Shown: piece after piece, positions 45,361-56,748 of the stretch
Position numbering within the stretch: position 1 is the first letter of the stretch
How the letters are laid out: the number at the start of each line of letters is the position of its first letter
Notes under the pieces: generated by a model
The model's input: the letters and a program-made list of their open reading frames with translations, nothing else
What the model was told of the DNA's origin: nothing
Databases searched by the model: none
Position numbers and translations under genes: made by a program
Source: Saliniramus fredricksonii
GTDB taxonomy: Bacteria; Pseudomonadota; Alphaproteobacteria; Rhizobiales; Beijerinckiaceae
Reading direction: 5' to 3'
Assembly (NCBI RefSeq): GCF_900094735.1
Contig: NZ_FMBM01000001.1
Span: 62,001-126,000, forward strand
Length of the DNA stretch: 64,000 bases

Positions 45361-45490
45361 GCTTGGAAAGCTTGCGAAATCCTTGCATGGATTGACGACA
45401 GACCTGCTCTACCCGGCAGGAATCGCCGGGCCGGGGCGCAACGGGCGGCAAATTCTGCCGGGCCGGTTAATCGAGTATGAACGCCACGGC

Positions 45491-46627
45491 TCAGTCGCGC
45501 GGCTGCGGCGCAGCATCTTCCGGGCCGTTCTCCCCGGCGGACTCCCGCGCTCCACCGCCGCGACCGACCAGATCACCGGCAACATCGGAAAAGCGCGGCG
45601 GACGGGCGCCGATGAAGGGCATGGGGCGGCATACGGCAATGGCGGCGAGGCCGAAACGCGCAGTCATCGCCCCGTTGACCACCCCCTCCCCGAGCCGGGT
45701 CGAGAGCCGCGCAGCCAGACCATGCCCGACGATCTGCTGGACCATGTCGTCACCCATGGCGACGCCGCCCGTCACCGCGAGATGGTCGATCGCGGCGCGC
45801 GCCAGATGCAGGCCTCCAAGGAACCCCGGACGTCCGCCATAGATCCCGGCAATCCGGCGCAGCAGGCGGATCGCCGCATAGACCACGAAAGCGATGTCGA
45901 TCAGCGCACGCGGGCTTACCGCCGTCACCACCGACACCCGGCGCGCGGCCTGCGCGACGGCCTGCCGTGCCGCCCGGTCCGCCTCGGTGAGCAGGGCGCG
46001 CTCGGTGATGACGAGCCGGTCCTGCGCTTCGAGTATCGTATCGGATAGCCGCGCCACCTCCTCGCGCCCCCGCGCCGTCGACGGGCGCTTCGCATGAAAG
46101 GCGACGAGGGCATCAGCGAGTACCCGCGCGCCCGCAGCATCATCCTCCGCGAGCACGCGCGCGGCTTCGCTGCGCAGATGCGCGATCCGGCGCGCGCGCA
46201 GCACGCCGATCACCTCACGCAGGCAGATCGCCGCGAGCGCGAGACCGGCGAGCGCGGCGATCCCAGCCGCCATCCAGCCGAGCCAGGGCGTGCGGGCGAA
46301 CAATGCGCGGATCAGCCCCTCGACCCCGATCCCCACCCCCAGCATGACCAGCGCGAGCAGACTGCCGCTGAGGAGGCTGCCCCAGGCTATGTGCCGTCGC
46401 GGAGCGGCCTCGGGTTCGCGCGCCTCGACCCTATCGTCAATCGTGTCGGGCTCGCGGGTGATCTGCACGCCGCCTCGTCCGTCGCGACCGGGCTTGGAAC
46501 CCGTATCCGCCGACGCCTCACCCTCGTCGATCGCGACCTTCGGATCATCGAAGCGCCAGGCCTTCGGGCCCTTTGTTGCCTGCGGTCCTTGGGGTGCTTT
46601 CGGCCCTTTGGGTGATTGCCCGCTCAT
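45491..46627 (-). CDS. ycjF: YcjF/TIGR01620 family membrane protein
   Basis: A 378-residue inner-membrane protein with two helices near 85-105 and 115-135 and a DUF697 region (about 240-350) containing VSVVTAVSPRALIDIAFVVYAAI and GVAMGDDMVQQIVGHGLAARLS. The first 22 residues are a Gly-Pro-Lys-rich repeat, an odd feature. It overlaps ycjX by four bases; the two form a conserved, stress-linked pair of uncertain function in many proteobacteria. Confidence 0.87.
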   Translation of the reverse strand: MSGQSPKGPKAPQGPQATKGPKAWRFDDPKVAIDEGEASADTGSKPGRDGRGGVQITREPDTIDDRVEAREPEAAPRRHIAWGSLLSGSLLALVMLGVGIGVEGLIRALFARTPWLGWMAAGIAALAGLALAAICLREVIGVLRARRIAHLRSEAARVLAEDDAAGARVLADALVAFHAKRPSTARGREEVARLSDTILEAQDRLVITERALLTEADRAARQAVAQAARRVSVVTAVSPRALIDIAFVVYAAIRLLRRIAGIYGGRPGFLGGLHLARAAIDHLAVTGGVAMGDDMVQQIVGHGLAARLSTRLGEGVVNGAMTARFGLAAIAVCRPMPFIGARPPRFSDVAGDLVGRGGGARESAGENGPEDAAPQPRD

Positions 46628-48084
46628 CGCAGATGATCTCCGATCAGGAATTCCAGCGCGCGATCGAGGCGGATATGCGGCAGGCGCGGTTTGCGCCCGG
46701 GCAGATGGCCCGGCGCGGCGGGCGGGCGAAAACGCGGGAAACGCAGGCTGCCTGGGGCGATCCCGCCATGTTTTTCGTCGGCAAAGACGCGCGTGGGATC
46801 CTCGGGCAGGTCACCGGGAAAAACCGCCGCCTCGGCTGTACCGTCGAACAGCGTGTCGGCGATGCGCTCGCCTGCCTCGGGCGTCCCGGCGACGGCGCGC
46901 ACAATATCCGCGCCGTCGCGCACCGTCGTCTCGTGCGTGGCGCGAAGCGCGGCGATCGCGATGGCGCCGACTTCGCCGCCCGCCGCACGCATCCGCCGGA
47001 TCGCGCGCTCCACGAGATGGCGCAGGATCGCCTCCAGCCGGCGGTGCTGCGTCTGATGCAGATGGTCGGCCTTGGTCGCGGCGAAGAGAATGCGCTCCGT
47101 GCGTGGCGCGAAGAGCCGCGTCAGCCAGCTGTTGCGCCCCGCGCGCATGGCGAGCAGGACCCGGTCGAGGGCGTGCTCCAGCTCCGCGAGCGCCCGGGCA
47201 CCGCCATCGAGGGCGCTGAGTACGTCGACCAGCACGATCTGCCGGTCGAGATTGCGGAAATGATCGCGGAAGAACGGTTCGACCACATGGCGCTTATAGG
47301 CCTCGAAGCGTCGTTGCATCAATTCAGCGATGCTGCCGCGCACGAGCGCCGTGCCTGCATCGAGGATCAGCGGCGCAAAGGTCAGAGCCGGCGATCCCGC
47401 CAGATCGCCCGGCATCAGGAAGCGCCCGGGCGGCGTCGTCGCGATCGCTTCCGGCCCCTGTCGCAGGGCCTGCAGATAAGCCTTGAAGACATCGGAAAGC
47501 CGGGCGATTCGCTGCTCGTCCGCCGGCGCTGCGGGATCGAGCACGTCAATCTGTGCGAGGAAGTCGCCGGCGATCGCAGCGCGTTCGGGCTGGCGCGCCT
47601 GTGCCACCACCTCACGCGACCAATCCGCGAAGCTTTCATCCATCAGGGTGAGGTCGAGCAGCCATTCGCCCGGATAGTCGACGATGTCGAGGGCGAGGCG
47701 CGCAGACCCGCTCACCCAGCGTCCCGCGCCCCGTTCGTAATCGATGGCCAGCCGCAACTGGCTGATGCGCGATGTGGATTGCGGCCATTGCCGGGCCTGT
47801 GTGAGCCGGGCCAGATGGTCCTCATAGGCGAAACGCGCCACCGCGTCGTCGGGCTGCGGCACCAGCCGCGCGCGCCGCAGCCGCCCCTCCCCGCTCACCC
47901 GCAGGGCCGGCAGATCGCCCGGCGTGATCAGGTGATGCACGAGCGCGGTGGTGAAGACCGTCTTGCCCGAACGCGCGAGCCCCGTCACGCCGATGCGCAG
48001 GACGGGGTCATAGGTATTGCGCGCGGCCCGGCCGAAATGCTGGAGCGCGTCGATGGCGGGGCGGATCGGGGATGGCGGCAGCAA
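46624..48084 (-). CDS. ycjX: YcjX family P-loop NTPase
   Basis: A 486-residue protein with Walker A GVTGLARSGKTVFTTALVHH near residue 34 and YPGEWLLDLTLM, the family's GTPase-like switch. DIVDYPGEW is the landmark of the YcjX/DUF463 family. It has no membrane segment and probably works with the membrane partner YcjF encoded just downstream. YcjX in Shewanella is a GTP-binding stress protein; the role in this organism is unknown. Confidence 0.9.
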   Translation of the reverse strand: MLPPSPIRPAIDALQHFGRAARNTYDPVLRIGVTGLARSGKTVFTTALVHHLITPGDLPALRVSGEGRLRRARLVPQPDDAVARFAYEDHLARLTQARQWPQSTSRISQLRLAIDYERGAGRWVSGSARLALDIVDYPGEWLLDLTLMDESFADWSREVVAQARQPERAAIAGDFLAQIDVLDPAAPADEQRIARLSDVFKAYLQALRQGPEAIATTPPGRFLMPGDLAGSPALTFAPLILDAGTALVRGSIAELMQRRFEAYKRHVVEPFFRDHFRNLDRQIVLVDVLSALDGGARALAELEHALDRVLLAMRAGRNSWLTRLFAPRTERILFAATKADHLHQTQHRRLEAILRHLVERAIRRMRAAGGEVGAIAIAALRATHETTVRDGADIVRAVAGTPEAGERIADTLFDGTAEAAVFPGDLPEDPTRVFADEKHGGIAPGSLRFPRFRPPAAPGHLPGRKPRLPHIRLDRALEFLIGDHLR

Positions 48085-48174
48085 GGATCAACTCGGTTGG
48101 AAACGGTTGCCGGGAATGTAGACCAGTTTGACGCAAAACGCATCGCCAACGGGCGCGCTGCACTCCGTTCGCGA

Positions 48175-49110
48175 TCATGTCACACGCCGCAAGCGCTCCT
48201 CACGCGCGCCCTGCAAGGTAATGGCGATGCCGCTGAAGACGATCGCGCCAGCGCCGAGAAAGACCCAGAGATCGGGGATCTCGCCGAAGAAAACCATGCC
48301 GTAGAGGAACGCGAAGAGCAGCGTCGCATAATAGAACGGCGCCACGAAACTCGTTTCGCGCACGCGGATCGCGGCCATGAACAGCAACTGGCCGATCACC
48401 ATCAGCATCCCCGTCATCGCCATGGCGAAGAGCTGCCAGCCATCGGGCAGAATCATCACCGGGGCTGCGATCAGCAAGGTCGCGAGACTGCCCCCGGCAT
48501 TGGCGATGGCGAGCACGGTCAGCGCGCCATCGCGACCGGCAAGCGCGCGGATCGCCGCGACTTCGGCGCCGATGAACAGGGCCGCGCCGAGCGCGAACAG
48601 CCCCTCCCAGCCGAAGGCGGCCCCGCTCGGGCGCATCATCACGAGCACGCCGGAAAAGCCGATCGCCGCAAAAAGCCAACGCCTCCCTGATATGCGATCA
48701 CCCAGAAAAAGGGCCGCAAGCAGCATCGCCACCAGCGGATTGGCCCAGGCAATCGCCGTGACGTCCGCGAGCGGCAGATGGGCAAGCGCGGCGAACATGC
48801 AGATGACACCGCTCATGCCGAAGATCACCCGAATCGCATGGATATGCGGCACGGCGGTGCGAAAGACCGGACCGCGCGCCAGCAGGATCCAGGGCAGCAG
48901 GGTGAGGAAGCCGAAGAGGAAGCGAAAGAACGTCACCTGCTGCGGCGGCATGGCATCATCGACCTGGGCCCCTTTCGCGAAGGCGTTGGCGGCGGCGAAG
49001 AAGGCACAGGCGATCAGCGTCAGTACCGCAGCGCGCAGGGCACTTGCCGGCGCCGCGACAGTGCTGTCGCCTGACGCAGCGATAGGCGTTTTCGCATCGG
49101 AGATTCGCAT
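48175..49110 (-). CDS. EamA/DMT family transporter
   Basis: A 311-residue, ten-helix protein of the drug/metabolite transporter superfamily, built from two EamA repeats (LRAAVLTLIACAFFAAANA at the start, FALGAALFIGAEVAAIRALAG in the second). FRFLFGFLTLLPW and GEIPDLWVFLGAGAIVFSG are typical. It exports small metabolites or amino acids; the substrate is unknown. It is transcribed alone, divergently from the S10 peptidase gene (215-base gap without a recognisable signal). Confidence 0.87.
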   Translation of the reverse strand: MRISDAKTPIAASGDSTVAAPASALRAAVLTLIACAFFAAANAFAKGAQVDDAMPPQQVTFFRFLFGFLTLLPWILLARGPVFRTAVPHIHAIRVIFGMSGVICMFAALAHLPLADVTAIAWANPLVAMLLAALFLGDRISGRRWLFAAIGFSGVLVMMRPSGAAFGWEGLFALGAALFIGAEVAAIRALAGRDGALTVLAIANAGGSLATLLIAAPVMILPDGWQLFAMAMTGMLMVIGQLLFMAAIRVRETSFVAPFYYATLLFAFLYGMVFFGEIPDLWVFLGAGAIVFSGIAITLQGAREERLRRVT

Positions 49111-49325
49111 GCCGGGCCGTTCCCTGCTTCACGAGGCGGATGCTAGAACGCATCAGCGCGCTGCGATAGCGCTTTTGCGGCATCCACCCGGTCACGGCGG
49201 TGAGCGCCTGCGCTCGGCTGCGCTGATTGATCCCGCCACATTGTCGCTGCAACCATGCTGCTCCATCTGCCGCAACCACGACGCAAACCTGCATGGTCCG
49301 GGAAACGACCAGAGAAGGATCGCAC

Positions 49326-50918
49326 ATGCCTGCCGCCACCGCCGACACCGCCATGCCCCAGCCTGATCGCTCACGATGCCGGGGCGGGCCGGTGCTGCCA
49401 GGCCACCTCAGCCGCATCCTCGTGCTCTGCGCTGCGCTCATGCTCGCGATGCCGCTCGCCGCCCAGGATAACGGCGATACGAACGGCGCCGCCAATGGGC
49501 CGGCGCAGCAGATTTCCCAGGCGGCGGGCCTGCCGGCGGCGTCCGTCACGCGCCACAGCATCGAGACCGATGAGGGCCCGCTGCATTTCGAGGCCCGGGC
49601 CGGCGCGCTGACGCTGCGCACGGATCGCGGGGAAGCGCGCGCCGACATCGCCTATGTCGCCTATATGCGCACCGATGACGAAGGCGAGCCCGATCGCAAC
49701 CGCCCGGTGACCTTCGCCGTCAATGGCGGGCCGGGCGCGGCTTCGGCCTATCTGCATATCGGGGTGCTCGGACCCTGGCGTCTGCCGATGGGCACCGACA
49801 CCATCAGCCCGTCGCAGGATATTAGCCTTGTCGACAATGCCGAGACCTGGCTCGCCTTTACCGATCTTGTCTTCGTCGATCCGGTCGGGACCGGGTTCAG
49901 CCGGCTCGCGGAGAATGATCGCGGTTCACGCGAAGAGTTCCTCTCCGTCGATGGTGATATCGAGGCGCTCGCCGATTTCGTCGCCGACTGGCTGCGCGAG
50001 CGCGGGCGCACCGCATCGCCGGTCTATTTCATCGGTGAGAGCTATGGTGGCTTTCGCGGGCCACTTCTGGCCGACAGGCTGCAGAGCGAGACGGGCATCG
50101 CGCTCTCGGGCATGACGCTCGTCTCCCCCGTGCTCGATTTCGGCTGGCGCGAGCAGCCCGCCCACGCACCCTTGCCGCATGTCGCGCTGCTGCCTTCCCT
50201 CGCCGCCGCCGCGATGGAACGCAAAGGCGGGATCGACATGGCGCGCTTGCGTGAGGCGCAAGATTACGCCGCAGGCGAATTCCTCGCCGATCTGCTGCGC
50301 GGCCCCGGCGACGATGCGGCGCTGGCGCGGATCGTCGACAATGTGCGTGAATTCACCGGGCTCGATCCGGATTTCGTGGCCCGCCATGGCGGGCGTCTCG
50401 ACATGCAGGTCTTCGCCCGTGAATTCGCCCGTGAGGACCAGCGCATCGCCAGCATTTACGATACCGGCGTGACGAGCGACGATCCGTTTCCGCGGGCCGC
50501 ATTCTCGCGCGCCGGCGAGCCGGTGCTCGACGCCATGACGGCGCCGCTGACCCGCGCCATGCTCGACCTTTATGCCGAGCGTCTCGACTGGCTGCCGCAA
50601 CGGCGTTACATCCTGCTGAACAATGGCGTGAACCGGGCCTGGGATTTCGGCTCCGGGCGGCGCCAGCCCGAGGCGCTCACGGCGCTGGCGCGTTCCATGG
50701 CGCTCGATCCGGCCTTCGACGTACTGGTGGTGCACGGGCTGACCGATCTCGTCACGCCCTATTTCGAGACGCATCTGGTGCTGCGCCAGCTGCGCCCGTT
50801 CGGGCCGGGCGAGCGGCTGCGCGAGGCGCAGTATCCGGGCGGTCACATGTTCTACAATCGCGATGATTCGCGCGCGGCGTTCCTCGCGGATGCACGCTGG
50901 CTCTACGGCGGCGAATGA
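49326..50918 (+). CDS. S10 family serine carboxypeptidase
   Basis: A 530-residue exported peptidase. A hydrophobic segment (about 35-53, LVLCAALMLAMPLAA) serves as signal or anchor. The catalytic serine is in YFIGESYGGFRGP, the aspartate in VHGLTDLVTPYF and the histidine in YPGGHMFY; PVTFAVNGGPGAASAYLH is the oxyanion strand. It should remove C-terminal residues from peptides in the periplasm. AAGGA precedes the ATG at 49326, which is chosen over a longer frame. Bacterial S10 enzymes are less common than eukaryotic ones but well known in this class. Confidence 0.9.
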   Translation: MPAATADTAMPQPDRSRCRGGPVLPGHLSRILVLCAALMLAMPLAAQDNGDTNGAANGPAQQISQAAGLPAASVTRHSIETDEGPLHFEARAGALTLRTDRGEARADIAYVAYMRTDDEGEPDRNRPVTFAVNGGPGAASAYLHIGVLGPWRLPMGTDTISPSQDISLVDNAETWLAFTDLVFVDPVGTGFSRLAENDRGSREEFLSVDGDIEALADFVADWLRERGRTASPVYFIGESYGGFRGPLLADRLQSETGIALSGMTLVSPVLDFGWREQPAHAPLPHVALLPSLAAAAMERKGGIDMARLREAQDYAAGEFLADLLRGPGDDAALARIVDNVREFTGLDPDFVARHGGRLDMQVFAREFAREDQRIASIYDTGVTSDDPFPRAAFSRAGEPVLDAMTAPLTRAMLDLYAERLDWLPQRRYILLNNGVNRAWDFGSGRRQPEALTALARSMALDPAFDVLVVHGLTDLVTPYFETHLVLRQLRPFGPGERLREAQYPGGHMFYNRDDSRAAFLADARWLYGGE

Positions 50919-50924
50919 CGGCGC

Positions 50925-53705
50925 TCAGGCGCCGGCGGCGCGCTGCACCCGGGCGATGACGTCCTTCGGATGCTCGCCCGAGCGGGCTGCAGGTGCGACA
51001 CGCCATTGCTGGCCGCGCGCAAATCCTGCCAGCGTCTCCGCCGTCATCGGGCGGGCGAAGGCATAGCCTTGCAGCACGTCGCATCCCATACGCTGCAGGG
51101 CCTTGGCGTGATCCATCGTCTCGACACCCTCGGCGACGATCCCGATGCCGAGCGAGGCGCCGATATCGACGATGGAGCGTACCAGCTTGCGCTGTCGGGT
51201 CGAATCGAGGATCGGCGCGATGAATTGCCGGTCGATCTTGAGACGCGCCGGCTGCAGCTTCATCAGGCTGACGATGGAGGCGTAGCCGGTGCCGAAATCA
51301 TCGATCTCGATATCAATGCCCAGTCTCTTGATGGCTTCGATATTGGCCATCGCCACCTCGTCCTCCTCATCGAGAAAGATCGATTCGACCAGTTCGAAGG
51401 CGACCACGCCCGGCGCGATATCCATTCCGCCGAGCTGCGCGATCAGCTCCTCGTCATGCAGCCGCCGGGCCGAGACATTGACCGAGAGTTTGGGAATGAC
51501 GAGACCCGCCTCACGCCAGGCGGCATGATCACGCAGCCCCTGTTCGAGCACGAGGCGATCGATCGCGGTGACGACGTTGAGCTCCTCGGCCACCCGCATG
51601 AAGCGATCCGGCGCCAGCAGGCCGAGCGTGGGATGGCGCCAGCGCACCAGCGCCTCGACGCCAACGATATCGCGGCTGCGCGCATCGAATTGCGGCTGAT
51701 AGAACGCCTCGAATTCGTGATTTTCCATACCGCGCAGGATGTCGTCGGCGAGTTTCTTGGTCTCGACGATTTCCGCCTGCAGTGCCTGCGTGAAGAATTC
51801 ATAGCGATCACGCCCGCGCTTCTTGGCCCGGTAGAGCGCGATATCGGCATTGACGAGCAGCCGCTTGCCGATGGATTCGTCGCCGCTGACACAGCGCGCC
51901 CCGTGTGCGATGCCGATACTGACGCCGAAGCGACATTCATGCCCCTCGAAGACGACCGGGCGACGCATGGCCTCGACGATCCGCCCGGCGAGCGCCGACA
52001 GGGCAGCCTCGTCGCGATTGGTGCAAAAGACGACGAATTCGTCGCCGCCGACGCGGGCCACGAACATGTCCGCATCCGTCCGGGAACGCAGCACCTCTGC
52101 CGCATGGACCAGCATGGCATCACCGGCTGCATGGCCGAGCGTGTCGTTGATCTGCTTGAACCGGTCGAGATCGACATGGAGCAGGGCCAGCCGGGTTTCG
52201 CCGTCATTCTCGGCGCCCGCCTCCCCGGCATCGATGATCTGCGCGACCCCCGGCCCGGCCTTGCCGAGCAGGACCCGGTCGAGATAGCGGCGATTGGGCA
52301 GACCCGTCAGCGAGTCATGCAGGGCATTGTATTCGATGCGCCCCTTGGCCTGTTCAAGAGCACGAGAGCGCGCTCCGGCGAGTTCCTTGGCACGGGTGAT
52401 GTCCTCGGTCAGCGCATGGTCGCGCGAGACGTTCCAGTTGACGCCCACCAGCCTGCGCAGCCCGTCGGCATCGGTCTGCATCGTCGCGATGGCGCGGATC
52501 CAGCGGACCTCACCGCTTCGCGTGATGATGCGGAATTCGGTCTCGTAGCGTCCCGTTTCCTCGATGCATTCGCGCAATTCCTCTTCGGCCCGCGCCAGAT
52601 CATCGGGATGCAGGCGCTCGCGCCAGATATCGACATGGCGCGCTGCGCCCGGCACGACATCGTAGAGCTCGTGCATGCGCGCATCCCAGATCAGCTCGCC
52701 GGTGTGCAGATCGAGCTCCCAGATGCCGATTTCGGAAGTGGTGAGCGCCAGTTCGAGACGCTGCGAAAGCAGCCGCATCTCCTCCTCGCGATGCGCCAGC
52801 GTCTGCATATGGGCCTGCCGCTCGCCCATCAGGCGTCCGGCGAACCAGATCGGCAGGATGATGATGGCGCCCGCGATCACGATCAGAAGACGCAGCGCCC
52901 AGATATTGGCCATGTCGTGCCGCCAGCCGCCGGGCGGAGTGGCCGCGAGACGCCAGGTTCCCGTCGGCAGAATCACGTCGACGAAGACGGGGTCGCGCTC
53001 AACGACATCCGCGTCTCCGAAGAACACGTCGCCACGTGCACCGCTGCCGTCACGCCCCATGAGAGCAATGTCGAGATCGCTCGTCCACATTCCGCTCTGC
53101 CAATAGAGCTTGTCGGCATCAATGACCGCCGCAGCAATGCCCCAGAAACGCGGATCGGCCTCTTCATCGGGTATGAAGATCGGGAAGCGGCCGATGAAGC
53201 CCCGACCGCCCTGAACCAGATCGACCGGTCCGGCAAGGATCAGACGGCCCGTATCCCTCGCACGCAGGGCGGCTTCCCTCTGCGGACCGGGTTTGCTGTA
53301 ATCAAGGCCCAGAGCGGCGCGGTTGCCGATGAGCGGATAGACCATGTTGACGACGAGATCGGGCGCGAGAGCGATGTTGCGCAGCTCGTTGTCGCCCCGG
53401 ATCAGACTCGATGCCAGGCTTTCGAAACGCGCCTGATCGAGATCGGGCTCGCTCTCGATCACGGTGACGAGGCCGCGTACCAGCTGGACATTGGCGTTGA
53501 TGCCGCCTTCGAGCTTGGCGCGCACGACGCTGACCTTGTCGAGCACCTGTGCGCGCATGCTCTGTTGGGCGAGGGTGCGGGCCTGATGCTCGGCGAAGAT
53601 CCAGGCCGCCACGATGACCATGAGCGCGATGATGACGGGCAACGTCGTCGGCTGCAGCGGGCGGCTGCGCCAGGTCATTCGCTTGCCGGTTCGGGTTCGA
53701 GCCAA
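50925..53705 (-). CDS. CHASE-PAS-GGDEF-EAL cyclic-di-GMP signalling protein
   Basis: A 926-residue membrane sensor. Helices at 22-38 and 270-290 flank a periplasmic CHASE domain (about 50-260). A PAS fold (315-430), GGDEF (about 462-635; GGDEF intact at 553-557) and EAL (about 645-895; EAL at 684-686, DDFGTGYAS and EGVET present) follow. Both catalytic motifs are intact, so it could make and break c-di-GMP. The I-site RxxD is not conserved before GGDEF. The longest frame begins with TTG, and CGGAG upstream supports it; an ATG is nine residues on. It converges with the peptidase gene six bases away. Confidence 0.92.
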   Translation of the reverse strand: MARTRTGKRMTWRSRPLQPTTLPVIIALMVIVAAWIFAEHQARTLAQQSMRAQVLDKVSVVRAKLEGGINANVQLVRGLVTVIESEPDLDQARFESLASSLIRGDNELRNIALAPDLVVNMVYPLIGNRAALGLDYSKPGPQREAALRARDTGRLILAGPVDLVQGGRGFIGRFPIFIPDEEADPRFWGIAAAVIDADKLYWQSGMWTSDLDIALMGRDGSGARGDVFFGDADVVERDPVFVDVILPTGTWRLAATPPGGWRHDMANIWALRLLIVIAGAIIILPIWFAGRLMGERQAHMQTLAHREEEMRLLSQRLELALTTSEIGIWELDLHTGELIWDARMHELYDVVPGAARHVDIWRERLHPDDLARAEEELRECIEETGRYETEFRIITRSGEVRWIRAIATMQTDADGLRRLVGVNWNVSRDHALTEDITRAKELAGARSRALEQAKGRIEYNALHDSLTGLPNRRYLDRVLLGKAGPGVAQIIDAGEAGAENDGETRLALLHVDLDRFKQINDTLGHAAGDAMLVHAAEVLRSRTDADMFVARVGGDEFVVFCTNRDEAALSALAGRIVEAMRRPVVFEGHECRFGVSIGIAHGARCVSGDESIGKRLLVNADIALYRAKKRGRDRYEFFTQALQAEIVETKKLADDILRGMENHEFEAFYQPQFDARSRDIVGVEALVRWRHPTLGLLAPDRFMRVAEELNVVTAIDRLVLEQGLRDHAAWREAGLVIPKLSVNVSARRLHDEELIAQLGGMDIAPGVVAFELVESIFLDEEDEVAMANIEAIKRLGIDIEIDDFGTGYASIVSLMKLQPARLKIDRQFIAPILDSTRQRKLVRSIVDIGASLGIGIVAEGVETMDHAKALQRMGCDVLQGYAFARPMTAETLAGFARGQQWRVAPAARSGEHPKDVIARVQRAAGA

Positions 53706-53836
53706 GGGAAACTCCGCGAAACGCCCTTTTCAGGGAAGCTTCACGCTGGGGCAAGGCCGTGAATTTCAGGTTAAAACGTCGCAGATCCGACAGATGAACC
53801 GAGAAAACCCCAAAAATACAATCGCAGGTCAAGCGA

Positions 53837-54460
53837 CTACCGCAAATCGCCCGGTCGTTCCCCCGTCGCCCAGGCCAAAGCCGCTTCCAGGCGATCATTG
53901 CCCCAGAACATCTCGCCATCCTCGCTGAAGAAGGTCGGCGCGCCGAAGATATGGCGCGAGCGGGCCTCTTCCGTCAGCGCGCGCAGACGGGTCTTGTTGG
54001 CGTCACCGGTGGCCGCCTTCATGATCACATCCGGATCGAGGCCGCAGGTCTCCAGAATGGCGCGCACGGCGGAGGGCTCCTCGATGGAGCGGCCTTCGCC
54101 GAATTCGGTGCGATAGACGGCCCGGGTGAATTGCGGCCCCCACGGCTCGTCCGCGCCGAGGAGCGCCACCCGTGTCGCCGTCAGGCTGTTCTGGGGAAAG
54201 GGGGCGGGCCTGACCAACGGCAGGCCGATCCGGGCCGCCTCGCGCGCCATGTCGCGCCACATGTAGCGTCCCTTGGCGGGGTAGAGATTGAACGGCGAGG
54301 TGTTCCAGCCCTGCGTTGAAAAGATCGGCCCCAGCAGAAACGGGCGCCAGCGCACGACGACGCCGGCCTCGCGTGCCGCCTCCTCGATGCGCATGGCAGA
54401 GAGGTAGGAATAGGTCGAGGCGAATTCGTACCAGAATTCGATGACCGGAGCGCGCGCCAT
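53837..54460 (-). CDS. 2-hydroxychromene-2-carboxylate isomerase-like (DsbA-fold) protein
   Basis: A 207-residue thioredoxin-fold enzyme of the DsbA/HCCA isomerase group, also related to kappa-class glutathione transferases. IEFWYEFASTYSYLSAMRIEE opens the domain with the family's Y-S-Y pattern and no CxxC. RWRPFLLGPIF and SRHIFGAPTFF (cis-Pro loop) follow. The family isomerises a chromene carboxylate in naphthalene breakdown or conjugates glutathione; no naphthalene genes are near. The ATG at 54460 was chosen because the family starts at this point. Confidence 0.87.
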   Translation of the reverse strand: MARAPVIEFWYEFASTYSYLSAMRIEEAAREAGVVVRWRPFLLGPIFSTQGWNTSPFNLYPAKGRYMWRDMAREAARIGLPLVRPAPFPQNSLTATRVALLGADEPWGPQFTRAVYRTEFGEGRSIEEPSAVRAILETCGLDPDVIMKAATGDANKTRLRALTEEARSRHIFGAPTFFSEDGEMFWGNDRLEAALAWATGERPGDLR

Positions 54461-54618
54461 GAGGGCATCCTTCGAATCGATCTGCACAGGGTGAAGGCTA
54501 ACGGCGAAACCCGCAAGCGGGTTGCGTCCTTCGCGGTTGCGTCCGGGCCGCTTGTGCTTATAAACACAGCCATCACCCCTCCCGATGTAATTCGGCGAAA
54601 ACAAGTTCGAGACCGTCC

Positions 54619-55851
<1,233 letters not shown>

Positions 55852-55917
55852 CGCGGCTGCGCCGAGATGCCGTGACTGCGGCCAAGGACTGCGCCTTCGA
55901 AGATGGGCGGCGGGGTC

Positions 55918-56748
55918 TCAGGTGAGCCCGCCGGTCTTTTCCTGCGATTCGAGCGGGCCGGTATGAGCCTTCAGGCCGGAATCGATGAGCCGGGACCAGA
56001 CGGATTCCGCGTCATCGGCGAAGCTGAACAGGTCGAGATCGGTCGGCGCGATCATGCCGTGCTCGGCCAGCACCTCGAGATTGACCACGGCCCGCCAATA
56101 GGCCTCGTCGAAGAGCACGATCGGCAGGCGCGGCGCCTTGCCCGTCTGCACGAGGGTGAGCAGCTCGAACAACTCGTCGAGCGTGCCGAATCCGCCGGGG
56201 AAGATCACCAGCGCATTGGCCCGCATGGCCAGATGCATCTTGCGGATCGCGAAATAGTGGAAGCGGAAGGTCAGTTCCGGCGTGGCCCAGGGATTGGGCT
56301 CCTGCTCGCGCGGCAGGGTGATGTTGAAGCCGATCGAGGGCGCACCGGCCTCGTGCGCGCCCTGATTGGCCGCACCCATGATGCCGTGTCCGCCACCGGT
56401 GGCGATGACGTTGTCGCGCGTTTGAGCCGCCGTATGCAGGGCTCCGCCACGCTGCGAGGCGATACGGCCGAATTCGCGCGCCTGGGCATGCCAGTACGGC
56501 TGGCGACCGGGCCCGTCGGGCCGCACACGGGCACTGCCGAAGACCACGATGGTGGAACGCACCCCCCATTCCCGCAAGAGCTGCTCGGCCTTGGCGTATT
56601 CCAGCATGAAGCGCACGCCGCGCATGGAATCGCCGAGCAGGAAATCCTCGTCCAGCGCAGCGAGGCGGTAGGAGGGCGAGGCGATATGGGCCTCGTTCTG
56701 GGGATCGGGACCGCCGGAATCGTCTTGCGCCGAAGTCTTTTCAGCCAT
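55918..56748 (-). CDS. LOG family protein (TIGR00730)
   Basis: A 276-residue Rossmann-like protein with VVFGSARV, the nucleotide loop GGGHGIMGAANQGAHEAG and the catalytic motif PGGFGTLDE. LOG proteins hydrolyse nucleoside 5'-monophosphates (phosphoribohydrolase activity, the cytokinin-activating reaction in plants). The larger TIGR00730 form seen here also includes AMP nucleosidase-like enzymes. It ends 66 bases from argG. Its start is the ATG at 56748. Confidence 0.9.
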   Translation of the reverse strand: MAEKTSAQDDSGGPDPQNEAHIASPSYRLAALDEDFLLGDSMRGVRFMLEYAKAEQLLREWGVRSTIVVFGSARVRPDGPGRQPYWHAQAREFGRIASQRGGALHTAAQTRDNVIATGGGHGIMGAANQGAHEAGAPSIGFNITLPREQEPNPWATPELTFRFHYFAIRKMHLAMRANALVIFPGGFGTLDELFELLTLVQTGKAPRLPIVLFDEAYWRAVVNLEVLAEHGMIAPTDLDLFSFADDAESVWSRLIDSGLKAHTGPLESQEKTGGLT

